Part shown: piece after piece, positions 46,101 to 54,214 of the stretch
Numbering within the stretch: position 1 is the first letter of the stretch
Layout: every line of letters starts with the position of its first letter
Source of the DNA: an uncultured Eubacterium sp.
GTDB lineage: Bacteria > Bacillota > Clostridia > Lachnospirales > Lachnospiraceae
Reading direction: 5' to 3'
NCBI GenBank assembly: GCA_910578975.1
Contig: CAJTRZ010000001.1
Location: 248,001-312,000 of the forward strand
DNA length: 64,000 nt
The notes under the pieces: model-generated
What the model was told of the DNA's origin: nothing
Seen by the model: the letters and a program-made list of their open reading frames with translations, nothing else
Databases searched by the model: none
Position numbers and translations under genes: made by a program

Positions 46101-47888
46101 CTGCTCATCATATTGGTAACTGACTTTTGTATCCGTGACAAACGCATAACCATGCTGATAAAATGTATTCAAATCATGGACAGATGTCATTGTTCCCACT
46201 GACATATAACTATTGTCTGCGGGAAAAGTAATAACTACTTTTCCGCCAGTGTTTTTAAGTTTTGTTCCTTTCGGAAAATTAATACAATAATAACTTGTAG
46301 AAGTATATGTTTTATCCTTATTATCGTTATCTGTCACCATAACACCAATATGGTCTGTCTCAATAATTTCTCCTGCTTTTAATATCTCTTTTCCACTGTC
46401 ATCAAAAAAATTTACAAGGTTCTGCACTGACAAATATATTGTCTTTGTTTTTCCTAATTCACTGAAAAGATATGGACACCCCTTTACATATGTCGTAGAC
46501 ATTAATACTCCACTATCATCACATAAATCTACCGTTGCAGAATAATCTCCATTTCCGCTCACCCTGTCATATGCTTCTTTTGTATTTATATTTTCCGGCA
46601 GAAACGATAAATCTGTCAGTGTTTCAGACTTAACAGAAAAATTCACTGCTGTTTCACTCGGTGTCGGAAGCCAGCCGGAAGTACCTGTCAGAACTTCCAA
46701 CCCTTTCGGAGAATACTTTGCTTTTAGCGGCATGATACACATTAAATTACCAAACTTCTGCATGATGCTTGACTGCCACCAGTCATTGGTTGCAATAGGA
46801 ACAGACACACTATCTGATTTGTAAACCGGAAGTTTTGCCTTTTCCAAATAAATTGCTGATGTTACATAACTTCCCTTTCCCTCTGGAGATTGTTTTACTT
46901 CTAACTGAGGGATCGCACCTATCTCATAAATTGTTTTTTCATCACCTGTTTTATAAGGATAAACTGCAAGTTCATTGATTGCAAAACCATTTCCAGTATT
47001 TACCCTAGTATAACCATATATACGAATATATCGTGCTTCAGCATACAATGGGATATTTGCCTGCTCACCCGAGTAACCTTTTAACTGTCTGTAAACAGTA
47101 TTCCACTCCTGTCCATCTTTTGATAACTGCACATCGTATATTTTCCCTGAATCACTTGCCCAATGAATAAAAATCCGTCCAATTTCATGTACCTGCTCCA
47201 AATCGACACAGAACCACTGATTGTCACTATATGTAGACAGCCACTTGCTCGACATATCGCCATCCACAGCATTGGCCGCTTTCACTTTTGTATCATCTGT
47301 ATTTCCGTCTGATAAATGTACCCCAGATGAAGTCGCTGGCTTATCTAAAGCCAGATTTTCTCCATAATTTATTGGTCTTTTCGTTACACCATCCAGACCA
47401 TATATCTTAAATTCATTAAATGAATATCCATACGCAGTTAATGCTCTCTTTGTCATATATATTTTTACATATCTGGCATTACCACTGATATTCAAATCTT
47501 CTATGCCACCTTTACAGGTACTGGTTATATAAACATCTGTCCAATTTTCTTCATCATCGGAAAATTGTATTTTATATTCTTTTGCATAAGCCCCCTTCCA
47601 ATTTATTAGTATCCCTGTAATCTGTGTCACTTTTCCCAAATCAACATAAAACCATTGTGTATCAACACCCCATTGGCTTTCCCATCTGGAGGCATCAGAA
47701 CCGTCCACTGCATTTTCAGGAATATTATTGTCTTTATAAGAACTGGCGTAAACCATTCTTCCTTCTGATATTACATACGGTTCCACAGAATCCGCCTGCA
47801 CAACATTTAGCAATTGATACTGCGGAATCATTATGATACTCATAATAACCGATAATACAACTGCTATTATTTTCGTTAAATATTTCAT
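43167..47888 (-). CDS. Secreted multidomain GH81 endo-1,3-beta-glucanase
   Basis: 1573 residues from the ATG at 47888 (AGGAGG four bases upstream). It has a signal peptide to about 34. Domains in order: discoidin/F5-8C (about 40-165 and 176-310), GH81 (about 340-1110), a chitobiase C-terminal-like module (about 1130-1215), a third F5/8C (about 1225-1350), a second chitobiase-like module (about 1353-1420), a Thr/Pro linker, and a Lys-rich FN3 tail (about 1480-1573). GH81 motifs are TNDWW, ADHHFTYGYF (Asp about 779) and EGHSWAGGYANNDSGNNQES (from about 833) with the catalytic Glu region. It would cut beta-1,3-glucan such as callose, yeast or algal glucan. The operator lies just upstream. Confidence 0.88.
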   Translation of the reverse strand: MKYLTKIIAVVLSVIMSIIMIPQYQLLNVVQADSVEPYVISEGRMVYASSYKDNNIPENAVDGSDASRWESQWGVDTQWFYVDLGKVTQITGILINWKGAYAKEYKIQFSDDEENWTDVYITSTCKGGIEDLNISGNARYVKIYMTKRALTAYGYSFNEFKIYGLDGVTKRPINYGENLALDKPATSSGVHLSDGNTDDTKVKAANAVDGDMSSKWLSTYSDNQWFCVDLEQVHEIGRIFIHWASDSGKIYDVQLSKDGQEWNTVYRQLKGYSGEQANIPLYAEARYIRIYGYTRVNTGNGFAINELAVYPYKTGDEKTIYEIGAIPQLEVKQSPEGKGSYVTSAIYLEKAKLPVYKSDSVSVPIATNDWWQSSIMQKFGNLMCIMPLKAKYSPKGLEVLTGTSGWLPTPSETAVNFSVKSETLTDLSFLPENINTKEAYDRVSGNGDYSATVDLCDDSGVLMSTTYVKGCPYLFSELGKTKTIYLSVQNLVNFFDDSGKEILKAGEIIETDHIGVMVTDNDNKDKTYTSTSYYCINFPKGTKLKNTGGKVVITFPADNSYMSVGTMTSVHDLNTFYQHGYAFVTDTKVSYQYDEQSAEMTSYYEVKTSNKRSGFSAVTMQCMLPHQWKKSVDDDKAEYTYSSVRGDMKCIVSNKFSTTDKFSGIIPSFAMPTNEEFDGTKIEAYLNMLEGATSKLTPSSDAYWEGKNVHPLAMGALMADQTGNTRLRDTFLSRLKTILVNWFHYDGENDKSFFIYDEHWGTLYYKQSEFGANTSIADHHFTYGYFMFGASVLSNYDKEFYHEYKGMIELLARDYANYSDDDEMFCRFRNYDMYEGHSWAGGYANNDSGNNQESASEALFSWAGMYLWGIVSGNDQYRDAGIFGFTNEIQAVKQYWFDYDKDNWIQEWPYQVVSQVYGGTNFFGTFFGGQPLYCYGIQWLPVGEYLTSYGMEQSRCAEIYQGLLDDTETAIQKSQLSAVNNGKSEEEIEAIRKNYKTPDNGWQHITWSYLSMTNPQLALDKFITGDTSVQKTDQANTYWYINSMKESGYKVSDIYATGAVAATVYYNEGTNKYTSMVWNPTDKMQVVTYKDNGGRIGEISVSSHSLLKFKIPKTKNFKLSQAEAPVFTTRGCNDGNVNNNVSGQVTYDDNQYVEITCEDSEAVIHYTTDGTVPTKSSPIYNEPILISTDTVIKTYSEKNGSIDSPYRSLDIQIEGAKITQDENLAKGKKAVSSSDENSKTLVAANITDGDASTRWSSKFTDDQWCYIDLEEVYPINTVVINWQNSYGKQYEIQVSQDGKDWITVAEVNNNSSGEKVTSFEAVQARYVKMQGIQRSNVYGYSIWEMEVYEANVAEPPTVSMTDVYPKTKRVTLNTPVKGAVVKYTLDGSEPTIDSAVYVRPLEITEPCEIKAITYRKGMVLSEVISVWIEPVEVPAPSTTQPVTTKPVIETTKRVESTIVTETAGVTKKTSVVLKRKKIPKVKIKKVKRFHNGKKVKLLLKKVSKVSGYQVKISVTKKFKRKKTRTIKSSKTKFTVSRLRSNKKYYVKVRAYAVIGKKKVYGKWSKVKKINILR

Positions 47889-47941
47889 TCTGACCTCCTG
47901 ATATATTAAAGAATAAACAATAATGTCAACTGCTCGACTTG

Positions 47942-47955
47942 TTGTAAGCACTTAC
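47942..47955 (-). promoter_or_regulatory. LacI-type operator before the GH81 gene
   Basis: Palindrome TGTAAGCACTTACA, differing from the uxuA operator only at the centre, 54 bases upstream of the GH81 start. A TTGACA lies close by, but I cannot place a convincing -10. Confidence 0.7.
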
Positions 47956-47969
47956 ATTTTCATTTAATA

Positions 47970-48002
47970 TAAAGGTACTGCCAAATCATATGACAGTACC
48001 TT
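47970..48002 (-). terminator. Candidate terminator after the small peptide gene
   Basis: Ten-bp stem (47970-47979 with 47993-48002) followed on the minus strand by a weak TTTATATT, 24 bases after the peptide stop. Confidence 0.5.
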
Positions 48003-48025
48003 TCCTTTTCAAAATATATTATCTC

Positions 48026-48166
48026 TTAGAACAATCCTGTCCATCCCTGTTCCTCATTGGCTGATTCACCTGTAAAACTATCAAGGATGCTAGGACTTGT
48101 TGTAATCACATCTTTTGTGTCAAATTCTACTACTTCTGCCTCTGGGCTTGTATAAAATTTTCTCAT
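48026..48166 (-). CDS. 46-residue acidic peptide of unknown function
   Basis: A small gene read directly from the minus strand. ATG at 48166 has a strong GGAGGAGGAT ribosome site and begins 14 bases after the stop of the 1184-residue surface protein, so it is cotranscribed. The product opens MRKFYTSPEAEVVEFDTKD and ends in GWTGLF; the middle is VITTSPSILDSFTGESANE. It is acidic, without signal peptide or membrane helix and without cysteine. The opening resembles short proteins I recall seeing in gut Clostridia beside large genes, but I know no assigned function. A processed peptide, a chaperone or an expression partner is possible. Confidence 0.7.
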   Translation of the reverse strand: MRKFYTSPEAEVVEFDTKDVITTSPSILDSFTGESANEEQGWTGLF

Positions 48167-48180
48167 TTCTATCCTCCTCC

Positions 48181-51100
48181 TTATTTAATAAATGAATCAA
48201 TAATTGACTGGTTCTCTGCTGCAATACCAGGATATCCTGCTGCCTTCACTGCTGCCGCTACCTGACTGATGCTTCTTACAGGTCCCATGCTTGAGTACAC
48301 TGTAACTGCATCTGCATTTTCATAGTTTACTGTTACATATGCTCTTGCTGTAAAGTTTCTGATATAGTTTGATTCCACTACATCACAGATTGAACCACAG
48401 TATGTTCCAACCTTATTCTGGAACCATCCACTATTTTTTACATCAATCTTTGTATAATCACTTGTCAGTGTCAAAGGTGTTCCCTTCGCTTCATAAATGT
48501 CATTTGCTGTAATTAATGTTCCTTCAGTAATGGCATCTGATGCAACTGCATCCATGTTGTCTGATGTAATACTGGACTGGAATCTGATTCCTGCTGTTCC
48601 TGCATATCTGATTCCTGCTCCGTTTGCCATTGATACTGATAATTCTTTTACTGATGTAAAAGCCATATCCTCTGTAACTTCAACTGCTGTATTTGGTGCA
48701 TACATCTTTCCTTCACAGAAATATCCATACTCAGCCTCATCCGGCAGTGTATACATTTCACCTTCCTCGATGCTTTCTTCCACTCCATCAATAGAAACAG
48801 TGTAATATATCGTCTTTATTTCTTCTGGACCATAAACACCCAGTTCCCATATTGAATAGCCATACATTCCTGTTCTGGCTGTTCCGGTAATTCTAATATA
48901 TCTGGCAGAAACTTCTTCTGTCAGTTTCAAATTGTCATATCTTGAACCTGTCGCTGCTGATTTTACCATACCTAACTTCGTATATGTATTTCCATCAACA
49001 GAAAGTTCAATATCATAATCTTTAGCACTCGCCGTCTGCCACACAATATCTAATTCATCAATTTTATATTCATTACCCAAATCAACAATGTACCATTGTG
49101 GGTCTACTCCCTGAACAGAAGCCCATCTTGTAGTGCTGTCTCCATCAATTGCCATCTGTGCTGTATAAACAATGCTTTCCTCTGATAGTGCTGTAGCTTT
49201 TACCCCTTTATATAAGGAATAATTGTAATATTTACGGTCTCCTTCTGTTTTTTCATCATCCAAAACTTTTCCTGCCTCAACATTAGAATTTGTTAAAGCT
49301 TCATATGTATATGAAAATGAATCCTGAACATCTTTTACAACAGATATTCCTTCTGAAGTAATATTATCTACAACAGATTTAACTGTAAACTTTTTATTTC
49401 CTGATGGTACGTCTTTTATTTCATATGTGCCTGCTTCTACCTCTTTTAATATCAACTTATTGTCAATATAAACATTATATCTATAATTTTCCTGATTGTC
49501 TCCTGTAACAATCGTAACATTTACTGTATTATATCCTGTAACCTCCACGTCAAAGTCCGCCGGATCATATACTGTCGCCACCTCTACTGGTGTCAAATCC
49601 GCACCTTCTTTTACAATAACACCTAATTCGTACATCTGGAAGCCAAATCCTGCAGCAAACGGATTACTCATGCTGAAACGTATATACCTTACTGCCGGAA
49701 GCATACATTCTACTTTATCAAGTTCTGTTGTCTGAAGCTCAGAAGTTCCCTCCGCTGTTGCTACTGTTTCAAAATCTGTTCCATTTAACGAATAATCAAT
49801 CGTATAATTCTTTGGATATCTTCCCTGCTGATACAAGGCAACTGTTCTCTCTATAGCATCTAATCTAAAATTCTGTCCCAAATCAATAACTATATCAGCC
49901 TCTGTAAGCCCCTCATTTGCTTCAGTTCTAAAAAGTGTTGTTGTATTTCCATCAGTAATATGTGTCTCCAAATCAACAGCCTCATCTCTGATAGAAGATG
50001 CTGACGCATTCTTTCCTATTGCAATATTTCTATCATCTGTTAACAGACTCTTTGTATCTGTAACAGTTACTTCCTGCATAATTCCGTTTGAAGCAAGACC
50101 TTCCTTAAAAGATACAATCCTTACTGAATGCTGCCCACTGGAAAGTCCTCTAACCTCATACAATACTCCCGGTACTACTGCTTCCTCTTTCTGTTGACCA
50201 TCAATATATGCGAGATATGTATAATCTCCTGCATCTCCTTCTGCGGCCTCAAAAGAATATTCTAACTGTTCATAATCGCTTGACGTAACTGTAAGGGAAG
50301 CCGGATTATCTAACGTTTCAACCTCAACCGGTGTCATATCTGCACCCTCTTTGATAATAACACCCAATTCATACATCTGGAAACCATACCCTGCGCCGAC
50401 AGGTTTACTGAGGCTGAATCTCACATATCTTACTGAAGAAAGTGTACATTCTTTTGAATCAATAACCACAGACTGTAACTCATTCGTTCCGTCCGCTTCT
50501 GCCACTGTCTCAAAATCCACTCCATTCACTGAATAATCTATTGTATAACTTTGTGGATATCTTCCTGCTGCATACGATGCAACTACTCTTTCAATTACAT
50601 CCGGTTTATAATTCTGTCCCAAATCAATAACAATGGTTGCTTCTGTATCAGCTGTTGCTGTTCTAAATAATGTTGTAAGCACTCCGTCTGTTATATTTGC
50701 TACATTATCATTTTCTCTAATAGAAGATGGTGTCGCTGCCTTGCCCACTGCAAAGTTTCTTTCACTTGTCAACAGACTCTTCGTATCTACAACATTGATT
50801 TCTTCCTGAATTCCATCCGAGTTCACTCCATCCTTAAAAGCTACAATTTTAACAGTATGTTTTCCACCTGTAAGTCCTTTCACTACATAAGTATTTCCTG
50901 GAATTACTGCTGCATCTGCCTGCTTTCCATCTACATATGCATAATATGTGTAATCACCTTTATCATTTGCAGCCGCTTCAAAGGTATATTCTAACTGTTC
51001 ATAATCACTCGATGTAACCGTAAGAGAAATCGGATCATCTAATGTTGCCACTTCCTGATACTCTACCTCATCTACTGTTATCGTTCCATCTGTCAAAACA

Positions 51101-51735
51101 GCCATCCCCATTACCTGAAGTCCATTATTTGTATTATTATTGTCTGTTTTTGCTACTACTCTTACATATTTTGCATATGGAATTGCTTCTGCCTGCTCCT
51201 CTGTCAATGCTATTTTATCTAGGCACACAATCGGATTTCCTGCTGCTGACGAATAAGCCGCTGCACTACCAACTTCTACAAAATCAATTCCATTCAAGGA
51301 ATATAATATTTTGTATCCCGCTCTTGCACTTGTATTTAATGAATAATACTGAACAGCAATTCTGTCAATTTTACTTGTATCATATGCTTTTCCTAAATCA
51401 ACTTGTACCCACTTATCCTCAGCAATCTTTTGTCCGATTGTAACTGTTGTTGTTGCATTGCGGACTGTAGGAAAAGAACCATTTGTAACAACAGATAAAT
51501 CTGTTCCTCCATTATTTCCACCTGTAACCGCTGATGCTGTAGCATTTTTATTCAAAGCAAAATTATAATTTTCGTTCGCGATTTCAGATGTTAATGTTAC
51601 TCTCTCTTCATCACCTTTTAAAATAATTGTAGATGTAGCATCTGCACTAATATTTTTAATTTCCATTCCTGTTATAGTACTTGCTAACATCGTAACCACA
51701 CAAAGCCATGAAACTAACTTTTTTCTCTTCTTCAT
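48181..51735 (-). CDS. Large secreted discoidin-repeat surface protein
   Basis: 1184 residues. Signal peptide to about 31. A first F5/8C-like module lies at about 50-220. Two near-duplicate units of about 245 residues follow (228-475 and 477-715), each an FN3-like part (SLTVTSSDYEQLEY) plus an F5/8C part (ITDG...VIDLGQN...GFQMYELGV). Another FN3-like segment (about 720-800) and a fourth F5/8C (about 840-970, WASVQGVDPQWYIVDLG) come next, then a C-terminal domain (about 975-1184) with GIRYAGTAGIRFQSSI that I do not recognise. No catalytic domain or wall-anchor motif is seen. It probably binds glycans. It is followed by the 46-residue gene. Confidence 0.75.
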   Translation of the reverse strand: MKKRKKLVSWLCVVTMLASTITGMEIKNISADATSTIILKGDEERVTLTSEIANENYNFALNKNATASAVTGGNNGGTDLSVVTNGSFPTVRNATTTVTIGQKIAEDKWVQVDLGKAYDTSKIDRIAVQYYSLNTSARAGYKILYSLNGIDFVEVGSAAAYSSAAGNPIVCLDKIALTEEQAEAIPYAKYVRVVAKTDNNNTNNGLQVMGMAVLTDGTITVDEVEYQEVATLDDPISLTVTSSDYEQLEYTFEAAANDKGDYTYYAYVDGKQADAAVIPGNTYVVKGLTGGKHTVKIVAFKDGVNSDGIQEEINVVDTKSLLTSERNFAVGKAATPSSIRENDNVANITDGVLTTLFRTATADTEATIVIDLGQNYKPDVIERVVASYAAGRYPQSYTIDYSVNGVDFETVAEADGTNELQSVVIDSKECTLSSVRYVRFSLSKPVGAGYGFQMYELGVIIKEGADMTPVEVETLDNPASLTVTSSDYEQLEYSFEAAEGDAGDYTYLAYIDGQQKEEAVVPGVLYEVRGLSSGQHSVRIVSFKEGLASNGIMQEVTVTDTKSLLTDDRNIAIGKNASASSIRDEAVDLETHITDGNTTTLFRTEANEGLTEADIVIDLGQNFRLDAIERTVALYQQGRYPKNYTIDYSLNGTDFETVATAEGTSELQTTELDKVECMLPAVRYIRFSMSNPFAAGFGFQMYELGVIVKEGADLTPVEVATVYDPADFDVEVTGYNTVNVTIVTGDNQENYRYNVYIDNKLILKEVEAGTYEIKDVPSGNKKFTVKSVVDNITSEGISVVKDVQDSFSYTYEALTNSNVEAGKVLDDEKTEGDRKYYNYSLYKGVKATALSEESIVYTAQMAIDGDSTTRWASVQGVDPQWYIVDLGNEYKIDELDIVWQTASAKDYDIELSVDGNTYTKLGMVKSAATGSRYDNLKLTEEVSARYIRITGTARTGMYGYSIWELGVYGPEEIKTIYYTVSIDGVEESIEEGEMYTLPDEAEYGYFCEGKMYAPNTAVEVTEDMAFTSVKELSVSMANGAGIRYAGTAGIRFQSSITSDNMDAVASDAITEGTLITANDIYEAKGTPLTLTSDYTKIDVKNSGWFQNKVGTYCGSICDVVESNYIRNFTARAYVTVNYENADAVTVYSSMGPVRSISQVAAAVKAAGYPGIAAENQSIIDSFIK

Positions 51736-51844
51736 AAATTCCGTTCCTTTCTTTTTTTCATTAGTAACTTAACACTATCTTTGCATTGTTGTAATACATT
51801 TTACAAGCTTAATATTGTCTTAATATATAATAGCGCTTATAAAA

Positions 51845-51891
51845 TGTAAGCACTTACATTTTATTATACCTTGGTTGTTTTGTTTCTACAA
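51845..51891 (-). promoter_or_regulatory. Promoter and LacI-type operator of the discoidin-protein gene
   Basis: On the minus strand TTGTAG (51891-51886), a 17-base spacer, TATAAT (51868-51863), then TGTAAGCACTTACA (51858-51845), the same operator as before the GH81 gene, over the start site. The leader to the ATG is about 110 bases. The rest of the gap 51736-52078 holds the murA terminator. Confidence 0.75.
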
Positions 51892-51961
51892 TATTATATT
51901 TTATTTTTGGTTATTCTAACTAAAACTATCTTCTTAATTTCAGTGGATTTTCCTAAATAAT

Positions 51962-51993
51962 AAAGAGGCTTATCACCAACGGACAGCCCCTTT
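51962..51993 (-). terminator. Terminator of murA
   Basis: Nine-bp stem with one G-U (51962-51970 with 51985-51993) followed by TTTATT on the minus strand, 85 bases after the murA stop. Confidence 0.6.
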
Positions 51994-52078
51994 GAAAACT
52001 TATTATTAACATAAATATACTATTTTTTCTATTACGATTCTTTATCGTGAAACACTTTTATTAATTCACTATAATTCT

Positions 52079-53371
52079 TTATCCAACCTTCAATTTAAAC
52101 TTCTGTTCATCCTTATCTGTATCAACCTTAGAAATTACTGCTCCCAGCCCTGTTAATTTCTCTTCGAATTTTTCATAACCTCTCTTAATATATACGATAT
52201 CGCTGACTGTAGTAAATCCTTCTGCTGCAAGCCCCGCAATCACTAATGCTGCTCCTGCTCTAAGATCCGGTGCTGATACTTTTGCCCCTTCCAGACTTCC
52301 AACACCTGTAATAATTGCAGTATTACCTTCTACCTTATTAATACCACCCATTCTGCTCAACTCTGCCATATATTTAAATCTATTCTCAAAAATACTTTCT
52401 GTAACTGTACTGATTCCATTTGCCATAGACAGCACTGCTGCCATCTGTGGCTGCATATCTGTCGGAAAGCCAGGATAAGGAAGCGTCTTAATATTAGCAC
52501 TTCGAATAACCGCTCCGGCTCTTACTCTGACTGCATCATCACATTCTTCAACGCTGCACCCCATCTCAATAAGTTTTGATGTAATACATTCTAAATGTCT
52601 TGGAATAACATTCTTCACTAATACATCTCCACCCGTAGCTGCTGCCGCACACATAAACGTGCCTGCCTCAATCTGATCCGGAATGGTAGAATAAACAGTA
52701 CCATGTAAAAACGGAACACCTGTAATTCGGATTTTATCTGTACCTGCACCTCGAATATCTGCACCCATGCTATTTAACATATTTGCCACATCTACTACAT
52801 GTGGTTCTTTTGCGGCATTTTCGATAACTGTTCTTCCCTGTGCTCTTACTGCTGCCAACATTACATTAATTGTGGCACCAACAGAAGATACATCAAAGAA
52901 AATATGATTTCCTACTAATTGCTCTGAAAATGCATTCAGCATACCATGATCCTGGATTACTTCTGCACCTAACGCTCTAAAACCCTTTAAATGCTGATCT
53001 ATAGGGCGCGCTCCAATAACGCAGCCACCCGGCAGTGCAACTTCCGCCTTATGGAACTTGCCAAGTAATGCTCCTAATAAATAATATGAAGCACGAATTT
53101 TTCTCATTTGCTCTTCCTCGACAATATGAGAAGTAATTGTTTTTCCATTAATAATAACTGTATGTCTGTCTACTCTTTTTATAGTAGCACCAATAGTTTC
53201 TATTGCATCTATTAATTGATTAATATCACTCACATCCGGTAAGTTCTCAATTGTAACATCTTCATCTGCCATGATTGCAGCAGCAATCAAAGCCAAAGCT
53301 GCATTCTTTGCCCCACTAATTTCAACTTCACCATTTAGTGCCGTTCCGCCTTTTATAACAAATTTTTCCAT
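52079..53371 (-). CDS. murA: UDP-N-acetylglucosamine 1-carboxyvinyltransferase
   Basis: 430 residues. It transfers enolpyruvate to UDP-GlcNAc, the first committed peptidoglycan step. The substrate Lys-Asn is in GAKNAAL (22-23), and the catalytic, fosfomycin-targeted cysteine is present at about 117 in LPGGCVIGARPIDQH. YPGFPTDMQPQMAAVL (about 303) is intact. GAGGT precedes the ATG. Firmicutes often carry two copies (murA/murZ); which one this is cannot be told. Confidence 0.96.
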   Translation of the reverse strand: MEKFVIKGGTALNGEVEISGAKNAALALIAAAIMADEDVTIENLPDVSDINQLIDAIETIGATIKRVDRHTVIINGKTITSHIVEEEQMRKIRASYYLLGALLGKFHKAEVALPGGCVIGARPIDQHLKGFRALGAEVIQDHGMLNAFSEQLVGNHIFFDVSSVGATINVMLAAVRAQGRTVIENAAKEPHVVDVANMLNSMGADIRGAGTDKIRITGVPFLHGTVYSTIPDQIEAGTFMCAAAATGGDVLVKNVIPRHLECITSKLIEMGCSVEECDDAVRVRAGAVIRSANIKTLPYPGFPTDMQPQMAAVLSMANGISTVTESIFENRFKYMAELSRMGGINKVEGNTAIITGVGSLEGAKVSAPDLRAGAALVIAGLAAEGFTTVSDIVYIKRGYEKFEEKLTGLGAVISKVDTDKDEQKFKLKVG

Positions 53372-53509
53372 TTATCCACCTCGGGTTATATGTAAATTTA
53401 TATCTATATATCGTTCATCTTCAATCTGTCATTTGCGCGCACTTATACAAATAATTTTGTGTACACACTTCACTATTATATCATAATCTCACTCTTTGTA
53501 AACCTTATT

Positions 53510-53559
53510 AAGCACACAACCTCTACTCTAGTCTATGACTATTTTGAAATTGTGTGCTT
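53510..53559. repeat. Inverted repeat between the M23 peptidase gene and murA
   Basis: Ten-bp arms (53510-53519 with 53550-53559) with a 30-base loop, followed by a T run on the plus strand only, although the flanking genes are both minus. Its role is unclear. Confidence 0.45.
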
Positions 53560-53581
53560 TTTCATTACTAAATACTTATAA

Positions 53582-54202
53582 TTATTTGAATATCGACAAA
53601 GGATTCACTCTTATTCCATTTTTTATTACTTCAAAATGCAGATGCGGTCCTGTACTATCCCCGGTACTTCCACTTAATCCAAGTACCTGTCCACGCACAA
53701 CTTCCTCCCCCTGACTTACAAATAATTCTGACATATGTGCATATCTTGTTTCCGTTTTTTTACTATGTCGTACCAGTACATTATATCCATAACTTTGACT
53801 ATAATATGCTAACTCTACCAAACCTTTTTCAGCTGCTTTTACCTCTGTTCCCGTTGGCACTGCCCAGTCATGGCCCTTATGGCTGTTTGCTCTGTCAGTG
53901 CTATCTCCAAAATAAGAACTCGTTCTTGCACCGTCAACAGGTTTGATAAAAGAAAACGCCAATGACCTGCTCTTTCGTGATTGCTGAGTTTTATCATTGG
54001 CTGTTTTTGTATTGCTATCTCTATTTTGTTTGCTCTGAAGTTTTATCCTGTCTTCTCTACTGCTTTTTTCCACCTTGCATTGTGCTATATAATTATATGC
54101 ATAAACTTCCATCGCTGTCTGGCTGAAAATAGTTTTCGTCATCATTAGTACAAAACATACTATGGGAATGGCTAAATATCTGCCACGTCCCAGGTGACAC
54201 AA
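53582..54202 (-). CDS. M23 family metallopeptidase (LytM-like)
   Basis: 206 residues from a TTG at 54202. An N-terminal hydrophobic segment leads to a basic linker (about 50-80). The C-terminal M23 domain has zinc ligands in NSHKGHDWAVPTGTEV (HxxxD, about 117) and the HxH of GPHLHFEV (about 190). It likely cuts or binds peptidoglycan outside the membrane. A rarer ATT at 54211 is in frame, eight bases after GGAGG, and would give the more signal-like MKKLCHLGRGRYLAI. The gene follows aroK by 12 bases. Confidence 0.85.
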   Translation of the reverse strand: MCHLGRGRYLAIPIVCFVLMMTKTIFSQTAMEVYAYNYIAQCKVEKSSREDRIKLQSKQNRDSNTKTANDKTQQSRKSRSLAFSFIKPVDGARTSSYFGDSTDRANSHKGHDWAVPTGTEVKAAEKGLVELAYYSQSYGYNVLVRHSKKTETRYAHMSELFVSQGEEVVRGQVLGLSGSTGDSTGPHLHFEVIKNGIRVNPLSIFK

Positions 54203-54214
54203 CTTTTTAATATT

